Origin: Flavobacterium channae
GTDB lineage: Bacteria > Bacteroidota > Bacteroidia > Flavobacteriales > Flavobacteriaceae
Reading direction: 5' to 3'
Length of the DNA stretch: 64,000 nucleotides
NCBI RefSeq assembly: GCF_021172165.1
Contig: NZ_CP089096.1
Coordinates: 186,001-250,000, forward strand
Shown piece after piece: positions 1 to 8,347 of the stretch. Position numbers and translations under genes: made by a program. Below the pieces are notes generated by a model that had not been told where the DNA came from, did not search any database, and was given only the letters and a program-made list of their open reading frames with translations. The stretch's first letter is position 1; each line of letters begins with the position of its first letter.

Positions 1-962
1 TCTTCTGTCCACAATACATCGCCTTTGATGAAATGGTGGCGAATTGGTAATAATAATTGAATTACGAAGTATGGAATTATCAAAAAGTAAACTATTTTCT
101 TTCCGTAGAAGTTATGGTCTGAATTCTCGTTTTCTACACTTGGTTTTTTTCTTAGAAATAGCTTTCGGATAGTTTCAGGTTCGTAAAAAAACAAAGCAAA
201 TGTTAGTGCGAAAAAAGGGAAGATTCCAATTTGTAAAGTAATTGCATTAAAAATGTGGAAAATTACGGAAGCAATCAATGCGATTGTTCTGGTTTTCTTG
301 AAAAGAAGTAGAGGGACAATCAATAGGTCAAATAAAATACCAGCATAGGCAATAAACAGGTAAAACCATTTTTGCGAAAATAGTTCTAAAATCTTATGAT
401 TTGCACTCGTTTTGGATAATAGATTTTTTGTAAAAGTTCCGTCTAGCCAATCGGGATAAATTTTAGCAACAGAAGCAAAAAAATAAACTATTCCGACTTG
501 AATAATAAATAAAAGACTTACCCAATAAGGCATTGTTAAATTTTCTTTTATTCTTTTTTGTTTCACATCTAGCGATGCAAATTGATTTGCAGGTAAAAAA
601 ATCATTAGAAAACTTATAAGAACTAATAAGTAGTAATGATTGTTGTAGGCTGTTTTTTGCATTAAATAAACAGCTGTCCATAAAATAGTAAAGCAAATAA
701 TCGTAATTCTATAGCGATAGCCTGACATTATGGCTAAACCCAAAATTCCCATTGTAATAAAATAGAAATACATGCCTAAACCATGTAAAGGTTGTAACCA
801 TTCAAATCCAATGAATGAAAATGTAAATTGAGGTTCAATAAGAACTTCTTTAACCCAACCAGTTAGTATGGCTCCAAAACTTTCACAAGCAATTAAAAAT
901 CCGAAAAAGATTCGGAAAACAATTAGCGGACTATTGTCAATTGCTTTGAAAAGTATTTTCAT
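1..962 (-). CDS. HTTM (vitamin K-dependent gamma-carboxylase-like) membrane protein, C-terminus cut by the window edge
   Basis: Not a complete gene: about 320 codons are present and the 3' end lies outside the window. The product begins MKILFKAIDNSPLIVFRIFF and has repeated hydrophobic helices. Near the break it reads RHHFIKGDVLWTE, which fits the conserved stretch of the HTTM domain shared with vitamin K-dependent gamma-carboxylases. Bacterial members are inner-membrane proteins of mostly unknown substrate, so carboxylation is not claimed. Its ATG overlaps the ribF stop as ATGA (positions 962-959), so it is probably translationally coupled to ribF and transcribed from the promoter at 1909-1916. 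Family call fairly sure; function unknown. Confidence 0.75.
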   Translation of the reverse strand, partial: MKILFKAIDNSPLIVFRIFFGFLIACESFGAILTGWVKEVLIEPQFTFSFIGFEWLQPLHGLGMYFYFITMGILGLAIMSGYRYRITIICFTILWTAVYLMQKTAYNNHYYLLVLISFLMIFLPANQFASLDVKQKRIKENLTMPYWVSLLFIIQVGIVYFFASVAKIYPDWLDGTFTKNLLSKTSANHKILELFSQKWFYLFIAYAGILFDLLIVPLLLFKKTRTIALIASVIFHIFNAITLQIGIFPFFALTFALFFYEPETIRKLFLRKKPSVENENSDHNFYGKKIVYFLIIPYFVIQLLLPIRHHFIKGDVLWTE

Positions 963-1888
963 TGAATTTTTTTAATGTAATCTAATGAGAATTTTTTATC
1001 GTTTTCGAGTTGTGATTGTAATTCGTCAATAGAATTGAATTTTTTTTCATCTCGAATATGTTCTAAAAATACAATTTTTAATTTCTGATTGTAAATATCT
1101 TCATTTAAATCAAAAAAATGAACTTCTATTGATTGTTCGTTCTCGCCTAATGTTGGTTTATTGCCAATGTTCATCATGCCGTAAAACAATTTGTTATTTA
1201 TTTCACTCGAAACAATATAAACACCGTTTTTAGGCAATAGTTTATAATCTTCAGTAATTCTTATATTGGCTGTTGGAAACCCAATAGTTCTTCCTATTTT
1301 TTTTCCGTCTACTACTGTTCCAACTATAGAATACGAATGTCCTAAATATTGATTGGCTAATATGATATTTCCCTCTAATAAAGCATTTCTGATTTTAGTA
1401 GAGCTTATTGAAATCTCATCAATTTCTTTTACTCCAATTTGTTCAACTTCAAAATTGTATTTTTTACCAAAAGCAATTAAGTCATTTATATCGGCAGTTC
1501 TGTTTTTTCCAAAACGATGGTCGTAACCAATTATAATTTTTTTTACATGTAGTTTGTCTACTAAAATCTCTTTTACAAATTCTTCAGCAGATAAATTTGA
1601 AAAAGTAGTATCAAAGGGATGTATAATTAAATTGTCAATTCCTGATTTTTCTAATAATTCAGCTTTTTCATCAATAGTTGATAATAGTTTTATAGTGGAG
1701 TCTTGTTTTAAAACCATTCTAGGGTGAGGAAAAAATGTTAAAACAACACTTTCAGTTTCTTTTTCTTTAAAATCAACAAGTTTCTTAAGAATAGATTGAT
1801 GTCCTATGTGGACGCCATCAAAAGTTCCAAGTGTGATTAAGGTTTTTTTGTTAGTAACGAAATTATGTATTGAATTATAGGTTTTCAA
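959..1888 (-). CDS. ribF: bifunctional riboflavin kinase / FAD synthetase
   Basis: 309 residues, normal length for RibF. The protein makes FMN from riboflavin plus ATP and then FAD. The N-terminal nucleotidyltransferase domain carries TLGTFDGVHIGHQ (about residues 18-30). The C-terminal riboflavin kinase domain carries GRTIGFPTANI (about residues 192-202). The start codon is TTG (1888-1886): no ATG precedes the conserved TLGTFDGVH motif, and the TAnnTTTG element at 1909-1916 lies 20 nt upstream, leaving room for a short leader. The 3' end overlaps the downstream HTTM gene by 4 nt. Cytoplasmic housekeeping enzyme; confident. Confidence 0.95.
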   Translation of the reverse strand: MKTYNSIHNFVTNKKTLITLGTFDGVHIGHQSILKKLVDFKEKETESVVLTFFPHPRMVLKQDSTIKLLSTIDEKAELLEKSGIDNLIIHPFDTTFSNLSAEEFVKEILVDKLHVKKIIIGYDHRFGKNRTADINDLIAFGKKYNFEVEQIGVKEIDEISISSTKIRNALLEGNIILANQYLGHSYSIVGTVVDGKKIGRTIGFPTANIRITEDYKLLPKNGVYIVSSEINNKLFYGMMNIGNKPTLGENEQSIEVHFFDLNEDIYNQKLKIVFLEHIRDEKKFNSIDELQSQLENDKKFSLDYIKKIQ

Positions 1889-1908
1889 GATTTATATAAT
1901 TAAAATAG

Positions 1909-1916
1909 CAAAGATA
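1909..1916 (-). promoter_or_regulatory. -7 promoter element for ribF
   Basis: TATCTTTG on the minus strand matches the Bacteroidota consensus TAnnTTTG, 20 nt upstream of the TTG start of ribF. No clear -33 TTG was found. Confidence 0.55.
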
Positions 1917-1968
1917 ATTTCTAATAAGATTAAAAAGTAATAAAATTATTTTTTTTGTTTTTTTTTAT

Positions 1969-1976
1969 TAAATTTG
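1969..1976 (+). promoter_or_regulatory. -7 promoter element for the first metalloprotease
   Basis: TAAATTTG (TAnnTTTG) ends 27 nt before the ATG at 2004. The same spacing (25-27 nt) recurs at the next two paralogues. Confidence 0.55.
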
Positions 1977-2003
1977 TTAGCTAAAACTATTAACTAATAG
2001 AAA

Positions 2004-4721
2004 ATGATGAAAAAATTACAATTATTATTAACATTTGTTTTGTTTGCTAGTTTATCTTACGGACAAAATAAACTTTGGACTAAAGTTTCTATTGAGAAAC
2101 TTGGAAGTCAAGAAAAGATGGAAAGAGTTTCGGTTCCATCTGCATATCAAATTATGCATTTAGATTTAAATGCATTTAAACAAAATTTAGTGGGAGCTCC
2201 TGTAGATTTAGATGGAGTTTTTTCTAACACTATTGTTGAGTTTCCTAACTCAAAAGGAGAACTTTCTAAATTTAGAGTTTATGAATCACCAATTATGGAA
2301 AAGGGATTGGCTGATAGATATCCTGATATTAAATCGTACTCTGCTATTGGTATTGATAATCCAACAGTAAGATTGAGGTTTAGTGTTACTTTGTTTGGAT
2401 TACATGTAATGTCTACTTCAGGAGATGAAGGTACTTACTATATTGATACTTATACAAAAGATTTAAATAATTATATTGTATATAATAGAAAAGATCTTTC
2501 TACGGTAAGAACATTTGCTTGTCATTTTCAAGACAATCATGAGGAAATTGCTGAACAAAATAGAAGTGCTGTAGAAAACCAAGTAATGGCTACTGATGGT
2601 ATGTTTAGACAATACAGATTGGCTATGGCTTGTACTATTGAATATGCTGCTTTTCATGTAAATGCAGCTGGTTTGAATGCTGGTACTACAATTCAAAAGA
2701 AAGCTGCTGTACTTGCTGCTATGAATGTAACCATGACACGTGTAAATGGTGTTTATGAAAGGGATATGTCGTTAAGAATGAATTTAGTTGCTAATAATGA
2801 TCAAATTATTTTTATTACATCAGATTCTTTTTCAAATAGTAATGCTAATAATTTGATAAATGAAAGTCAAACAGTTATAGATGGAACAATTGGTAATGCA
2901 AATTATGATATTGGTCATACTGTTAGTACTGGTGGTGGTGGTTTAGCAGGTTTAGGAGTTGTGTGTAATGCATCTAATAAAGCAAGAGGTATTACAGGTT
3001 CGCCTTCGCCAGTTGGAGACCCTTATGATATTGATTATGTAGCGCACGAAATGGGACATCAATTTGGAGGTCCTCACACTTTTAGTTCTAATGATGATAC
3101 AGCTGGTAATTGTAATTCTGGGAATAATAGTCCTTTAAATTCTGTCGAGCCTGGTAGTGGTTCTACAATTATGGCTTATGCTGGTATTTGTGAAGAAAAT
3201 GTTCAGACAAATTCAGATGCTTATTTTCATGCTAGGAGTATTGAACTTATGACCACTTTTATGACAGGTTCAGGAGATAATTGTATTACTCCAACTGCTA
3301 ATGGCAATAACGCTCCTGTTATTTCGGCTTTATCAAATTATACAATTCCAAAAGGTACTGCATTTATGCTAACAGGAAGTGCTACTGATGCTAATGCAGG
3401 TGCTTCTTTAACATATTGCTGGGAACAAACTAATGCAGTTGCTGGAACGAACTATCCTTCAGCTACTCAAACAACAGGACCTGTTTATAGATCTAGAAAC
3501 CCAAGTACTTCACCAACACGTTATATGCCACAAATGTCTGATATTTTTGCTGGAAATTTAACACCGACTTGGGAAGTTACACCAAATGTTGCTAGAACAT
3601 TAGCTTTTGCTCTTACTGTTAGAGATAATCAAACCCCTACGGGTGGCCAAACAGCACGTGCTAATATGACAGTAACTATTGATGATACAAGAGGGCCATT
3701 AGTTGTAACTTCACAAAATACAGCTGGAATTTCTTATGCTACAGGTTCAGTTCAAAATGTTACTTGGAATGTAAATAATACAGATACTTCTACAGGTGGG
3801 GCAAATGTTGATATTTTAATTACTAATGATAATGGTGTTACTTGGACTACATTGTTGGCAAATACACCAAATAATGGTTCTGCAAATGTAACAATGCCAA
3901 CAACTGCATCTCCATTTTGTAGATTAATGGTTAAAGCAAGTGGAAATATTTTCTTTGCTGTAAACTCTGCTACTTTTGCTGTGGGTTATACGATTTCAAA
4001 TGTTTGTAATAATTTTTCAAATAACACTCCTTTAGCAGTTCCAGATGGATTAGGAAATAATATTTCTGGTGGTACGGTTTCTAAAACAGTTGTGGTTTCA
4101 GGAATTGCCAATAGCATAACTGATGTGAATGTTACTTTGGCATCTAACCATACTTATTTTTGGGATATGGAAATTTCATTAACTCACCCAGATGGTACAT
4201 CTATGAAATTGTCTAATCATTTATGTAATGGATTGGCAAGTGGATTTAATATTGTTTTTGACGATAATGGTACTCCTATTGTTTGTTCAGGGAATCCGGT
4301 AACTGGAACATATATGCCTAGCAACCCACTAAGTGTATTTAATGGTAAACCTGCTAATGGAACATGGACGCTTTCTGCTTTTGATTGGTGGGCTGGAGAT
4401 TCGGGTTCTTTAAATAATTTTACAGTTCAAATTTGCTCTCAAGTTGCCACTTTGACATCTGAAAGTTTCGGTTTAGAAAATTTTATATTATCTCCAAATC
4501 CTAATAATGGTAATTTTAATATTCAGTTTAATTCAACAACTGGAAATGAAATTAAAATAAACGTACACGATATTAGAGGTAGAGAAATATTTAATAAATC
4601 ATATCAAAATAATGGGTTATTTAATGAAAATTTACAATTAAACAATGTTCAATCTGGTATTTATCTTGTAACTGTTCAAGATGGCTCTAGAAAAGAAGTT
4701 AAAAAAATTGTGGTTCAATAA
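2004..4721 (+). CDS. secreted reprolysin-like zinc metalloprotease, P-domain, T9SS sorting domain (paralogue 1)
   Basis: 905 residues. A signal peptide (about 1-20, ending SLSYGQ) and an N-terminal propeptide-like region precede the protease domain. The zinc site HEMGHQFGGPH spans 348-358 (HExxHxxGxxH) and the Met-turn is IMAYAG near 390, as in the M12B/metzincin fold. An Ig-like region, a proprotein-convertase P-domain (about 670-820) and a T9SS type A sorting domain (last ~75 residues, SPNPNNGNFNIQF...) follow. It should be exported by Sec, then across the outer membrane by T9SS. Unlike its paralogues it lacks the CxxCxC cluster before the active site. First of three tandem paralogues, with its own promoter and terminator. 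A second ATG lies at 2007. Substrate unknown. Confidence 0.9.
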   Translation: MMKKLQLLLTFVLFASLSYGQNKLWTKVSIEKLGSQEKMERVSVPSAYQIMHLDLNAFKQNLVGAPVDLDGVFSNTIVEFPNSKGELSKFRVYESPIMEKGLADRYPDIKSYSAIGIDNPTVRLRFSVTLFGLHVMSTSGDEGTYYIDTYTKDLNNYIVYNRKDLSTVRTFACHFQDNHEEIAEQNRSAVENQVMATDGMFRQYRLAMACTIEYAAFHVNAAGLNAGTTIQKKAAVLAAMNVTMTRVNGVYERDMSLRMNLVANNDQIIFITSDSFSNSNANNLINESQTVIDGTIGNANYDIGHTVSTGGGGLAGLGVVCNASNKARGITGSPSPVGDPYDIDYVAHEMGHQFGGPHTFSSNDDTAGNCNSGNNSPLNSVEPGSGSTIMAYAGICEENVQTNSDAYFHARSIELMTTFMTGSGDNCITPTANGNNAPVISALSNYTIPKGTAFMLTGSATDANAGASLTYCWEQTNAVAGTNYPSATQTTGPVYRSRNPSTSPTRYMPQMSDIFAGNLTPTWEVTPNVARTLAFALTVRDNQTPTGGQTARANMTVTIDDTRGPLVVTSQNTAGISYATGSVQNVTWNVNNTDTSTGGANVDILITNDNGVTWTTLLANTPNNGSANVTMPTTASPFCRLMVKASGNIFFAVNSATFAVGYTISNVCNNFSNNTPLAVPDGLGNNISGGTVSKTVVVSGIANSITDVNVTLASNHTYFWDMEISLTHPDGTSMKLSNHLCNGLASGFNIVFDDNGTPIVCSGNPVTGTYMPSNPLSVFNGKPANGTWTLSAFDWWAGDSGSLNNFTVQICSQVATLTSESFGLENFILSPNPNNGNFNIQFNSTTGNEIKINVHDIRGREIFNKSYQNNGLFNENLQLNNVQSGIYLVTVQDGSRKEVKKIVVQ

Positions 4722-4742
4722 ACAACTAGATATTATAATTTT

Positions 4743-4770
4743 AAGAGAAGGCACACGCCTTCTCTTTTTT
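4743..4770 (+). terminator. Rho-independent terminator after paralogue 1
   Basis: A 9-bp stem (AGAGAAGGC, 4744-4752, with 4757-4765), a 4-nt loop ACAC and a following T tract. Confidence 0.85.
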
Positions 4771-4801
4771 TTAACATAAAATTAATTTTATGTTAAAAAA
4801 A
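4766..4801. repeat. 36-bp perfect AT-rich palindrome
   Basis: Every base from 4766 to 4801 pairs with its mirror position around a centre between 4783 and 4784. The 26-bp core 4771-4796 includes the arms TTAACATAAAATT and AATTTTATGTTAA. It starts in the T tract of the terminator and ends just before the -7 element of the next gene. Confidence 0.9.
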
Positions 4802-4805
4802 TATT

Positions 4806-4813
4806 TATATTTG
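4806..4813 (+). promoter_or_regulatory. -7 promoter element for the second metalloprotease
   Basis: TATATTTG (TAnnTTTG), 26 nt before the ATG at 4840 and 4 nt after the palindrome. Confidence 0.55.
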
Positions 4814-4839
4814 GCTATTAACCAAAAACTTAACCTATT

Positions 4840-7800
4840 ATGAAAAAACTATTACTAGCTTTAGTATTAGTGTTTTCTTCTGTTGTATTGAATGCTCAAA
4901 TTAAATCTAATTGGCATCAAGTTGAAGAAAATTCTTTAAAAGACTTACCAAAAGTTAGAAGAGCTTCATTTCCTCAAGAATATCAATTGTGGAAATTAGA
5001 TCTTCAAAGTTTAAAACATCAATTAAGAAATGCTCCTGTTAGAGGACAATTTCAGGGTGTTTCAAATGTCGTTATTCAATTGCCTAATGCTTCTGGACAG
5101 CTAGAAAGTTTTAGGATTTTAGAGACTCCTATAATGGAAGAAGGGTTGGCCGCAAAATTCCCTACAATTAAATCTTATGTTGGTAAAGGTATTGATGATG
5201 TTACAGCTGTTGCAAGATTTTCAATAACTGAGTTCGGTTTACATAGTATGACATTGTCTGCGGGTAAAAGCACCGCTTTTATTGATCCTTACACTGAAAA
5301 TACTCAAAATTATATTGTTTACAATAGAGCAAGCTTAATAGGTGATGGTCAAACATTTGAATGTTTAACCAAAAATGATGTTCATTTACCTTCAATAGAA
5401 CATGATAGAAGAGCAAATGCTATGTTTAGAGCTGATACCGATGACAAGATTTTAAGAACTTATCGATTAGCACAGTCTTGTACAGCGGAATATGGCAATA
5501 TATTTAGGGGTAATACGGCTGATCCTATAGCAACGCAAAAAGGTAGAATTCAGGCTCAAATGGCAATTACAATGACTCGTGTAAACGGAGTTTATGAGAA
5601 TGATTTAGCAATTACAATGATTTTTATCGCTAATAATGATGCGTTAATTTATTTAGGTACTACTACTTCTGATCCTTGGAATGGAGAATATAATACTCAA
5701 ACAGGTGTAACTATCGATGCAAATGTGGGTTTTAATAGTTATGATATTGGACACAATTTTAATACTTCTGGAGGAGGTAATGCAGGATGTATAGGTTGTG
5801 TGTGTAGTACAAGTACAAATCCAAGCGGAGGGTTTCACAAAGGAACAGGTATGACAGGTCGTTCAAATCCAACTGGTGATGCCTTTGATATCGATTATGT
5901 AGCACATGAAATGGGGCATCAATTTGGAGGGTACCATACGCAAAGTAGTTCTAATTGCAGATCTGGAAGTGGAGCAACTGAGGTAGAGCCTGGTTCGGGT
6001 TCAACTATAATGGGTTATGCAGGTATTTGTGCATCTAATGTACAAAGTAATAGTGACGCTTATTTTGCTTATGTAAATATTAGAGATATTATGGAGAATG
6101 TAAAGTTTGGTGTTAGCCAACCAACATTGCCAATAACAAGTTTTTCGAATAATCCACCTACTGCAAACGCAGGAAGAGATTATGTGATACCAAAATCTAC
6201 AGCTTTCATGTTAGTTGGTCAAGGATCTGATCCTGAAAACGATCCAATTACCTATACTTGGGAACAAAATGATCCCGAGGATCCTGGTTCAACTGCTGCT
6301 CCAACAGCAACAAGAGCGTCTGGACCGATGTTTAGATCCGTTTGGGGTACTACTTCTAATACTAGGATTATGCCAAATATGACAACTGTTTTAACTGGCG
6401 CAACTTCTAATACTTGGGAGGTTTGTCCTTCAGTGGCTAGAGATTTAAATTTTTCATTAACAGTTAGAGATAATAATAATGGAATTGGGCAAACAGCTAC
6501 TGATTTAATGAAGGTTACTGTCAACGGAGTGGCTGGACCATTTATTGTTAATGCTCCTAATACAGCAGTTTCTTGGCAAGCGGGCACTAATCAAAGTGTT
6601 ACTTGGAATGTTGCTGGTACTGATTTGAACGGAATTAATGCAAAATTTGTTGATATTTATTTGTCAACAAATGGTGGAACATCTTTTCCAATTTTATTAG
6701 CTAGTAAAGTTCCAAACGATGGTTCTGAAACAATTACTGTTCCTAATAATGTTGGTACAACAAACAGAATTATGGTTAAAGGTTGGGATAATATCTTTTT
6801 TGATGTTTCTAATGCTAACTTTACAATAACAGCACCATCTAGTACTATGGCTATTGCATTTAATGGAGTTGAAGGCCAACAAAACAAGCCGTTTTGTCAA
6901 GGAGCTACTGCAACTTATTCTATAGATTATAAAGCTTTAGGTGGGTTTTCTGGAAGTACAACGTTTGCTGCAACAGGAACACCTGCAGGAGCGACAGTTT
7001 CATTCTCACCAACATCAATAAGTGCTAACGGTACAGTAACTATGTCTATAACAAATACAGCTGGTGCAGCTCCAGGTTTTTATAACATAGTTGTTACAGC
7101 TACTTCTGGAGCAATAACTAAAACAGCTCCATTTTATTTAGAGTTATTAAGCTCAAATTTTGGAACTCAAACTCTAACTTCACCAGCAAATAATGCTATT
7201 AATCAAAGCACTTTTATAACACTTTCTTGGCCAGTTAACGCTTCGGCATCATCTTATGATTTGCAAATTTCTTCAGATTCAGGCTTTTCAAGTTATTTTT
7301 TTAATGGAAACGTTAATACAAATTCTTATTCAATTGGTGGATTATCGGATGCAACAACATATTATTGGAGAGTGAAACCTAAAAATGCTGGATGCGATGG
7401 CATATTTAGTACGACATATAATTTTAGAACTGGACAAACAGATTGTGGTGTGTCGGTTTCAAGTGGAGATATACCTAAGACAATTAGAGCAAATGTGCCA
7501 AATACTGTAACTTCAACAATAAATATAGCTTCTGGTTCAATTATTACTGATTTAAATGTGAATTTAGCTATTACTCACACCTATATTCAAGATTTAACAA
7601 TTAGACTTACTAGTCCGTCAGGAACAATTGTTGATTTATTAAGGGAGCCATGTGGGAATAATGATAATATGAATGTTGTTATAGATGATTCTGGATCTGC
7701 AGTTGTATGTGGAACAGGAAATCCTTCTTTAACTGGAGTTGTTGTGCCTTTCCAAGTATTATCGGCTTTTAATGGTCAAAATTCTACAGGAACTTGGACT

Positions 7801-8148
7801 CTTACTGTAATTGATGGATATAATGGAGATGGTGGTTCTTTAGATAGTTGGGGGATAAATATTTGTTCTACTCAACCATTGAGTTTAGAAAGTAATACTA
7901 TTAATGATTTGGCTATTTATCCAAATCCAAATAACGGTAACTTTAATGTTCAATTTACTTCTACATCGGGTAATGAAATTAAAGTAAATGTTCATGATAT
8001 TAGAGGTAGAGCGATTTTTGCTAAATCATATAACAGCAATGGGTTGTTTAATGAATCTTTGCAATTGAATAATATTCAATCTGGAGTTTATCTTGTAACT
8101 GTTCAAGATGGTGACAGAAAAGAAGTAAAAAAAATAGTAGTAAAATAA
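4840..8148 (+). CDS. secreted reprolysin-like zinc metalloprotease with extra Ig/fn3-like modules, P-domain, T9SS sorting domain (paralogue 2)
   Basis: 1102 residues, about 200 more than its neighbours. Order: signal peptide (1-20, ...VVLNAQ), propeptide-like region, protease domain with HEMGHQFGGYH (356-366) and Met-turn IMGYAG, Ig-like domain with WEVCPSVARDL nearby, then an inserted stretch (about 668-865). The insert looks like an Ig-like domain plus an fn3-like domain (TTYYWRVKPKNAGC). After it come the P-domain (about 870-1020) and a T9SS type A sorting domain almost identical to that of the flanking paralogues. The GCIGCVC cluster precedes the catalytic site. Predicted extracellular or cell-surface protease; substrate unknown. 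Own promoter and terminator. Confidence 0.9.
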   Translation: MKKLLLALVLVFSSVVLNAQIKSNWHQVEENSLKDLPKVRRASFPQEYQLWKLDLQSLKHQLRNAPVRGQFQGVSNVVIQLPNASGQLESFRILETPIMEEGLAAKFPTIKSYVGKGIDDVTAVARFSITEFGLHSMTLSAGKSTAFIDPYTENTQNYIVYNRASLIGDGQTFECLTKNDVHLPSIEHDRRANAMFRADTDDKILRTYRLAQSCTAEYGNIFRGNTADPIATQKGRIQAQMAITMTRVNGVYENDLAITMIFIANNDALIYLGTTTSDPWNGEYNTQTGVTIDANVGFNSYDIGHNFNTSGGGNAGCIGCVCSTSTNPSGGFHKGTGMTGRSNPTGDAFDIDYVAHEMGHQFGGYHTQSSSNCRSGSGATEVEPGSGSTIMGYAGICASNVQSNSDAYFAYVNIRDIMENVKFGVSQPTLPITSFSNNPPTANAGRDYVIPKSTAFMLVGQGSDPENDPITYTWEQNDPEDPGSTAAPTATRASGPMFRSVWGTTSNTRIMPNMTTVLTGATSNTWEVCPSVARDLNFSLTVRDNNNGIGQTATDLMKVTVNGVAGPFIVNAPNTAVSWQAGTNQSVTWNVAGTDLNGINAKFVDIYLSTNGGTSFPILLASKVPNDGSETITVPNNVGTTNRIMVKGWDNIFFDVSNANFTITAPSSTMAIAFNGVEGQQNKPFCQGATATYSIDYKALGGFSGSTTFAATGTPAGATVSFSPTSISANGTVTMSITNTAGAAPGFYNIVVTATSGAITKTAPFYLELLSSNFGTQTLTSPANNAINQSTFITLSWPVNASASSYDLQISSDSGFSSYFFNGNVNTNSYSIGGLSDATTYYWRVKPKNAGCDGIFSTTYNFRTGQTDCGVSVSSGDIPKTIRANVPNTVTSTINIASGSIITDLNVNLAITHTYIQDLTIRLTSPSGTIVDLLREPCGNNDNMNVVIDDSGSAVVCGTGNPSLTGVVVPFQVLSAFNGQNSTGTWTLTVIDGYNGDGGSLDSWGINICSTQPLSLESNTINDLAIYPNPNNGNFNVQFTSTSGNEIKVNVHDIRGRAIFAKSYNSNGLFNESLQLNNIQSGVYLVTVQDGDRKEVKKIVVK

Positions 8149-8154
8149 CTGACT

Positions 8155-8196
8155 AAAATTCAAAGAGAAGTTTCATTAGCTTCTCTTTGAATTTTT
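8155..8196 (+). terminator. Rho-independent terminator after paralogue 2
   Basis: A 16-bp stem (8155-8170 with 8180-8195), a 9-nt loop, then T residues. Core arms are CAAAGAGAAG and CTTCTCTTTG. Confidence 0.85.
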
Positions 8197-8314
8197 CTGC
8201 TGTTTTGATTTTTATATCAAAAGACATAAAAACGTACTTTTTTTAAAATACATAGAGCTTTTTAATAATTTAAATTGCTTAAAAAAATAAGTAGGTTTTT
8301 ATTTTTTTTTTTAA

Positions 8315-8322
8315 TAGTTTTG
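8315..8322 (+). promoter_or_regulatory. -7 promoter element for the third metalloprotease
   Basis: TAGTTTTG (TAnnTTTG), 25 nt before the ATG at 8348. Confidence 0.5.
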
Positions 8323-8347
8323 TTTTTAATAATAAATTCCCAATAAA

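Noticed and set aside
6252..6587. 111-codon minus-strand ORF inside protease paralogue 2
   Set aside because: Antisense shadow of a Thr/Ala/Val-rich coding region; similar shadows occur at 27151-27486 and 26479-26682.
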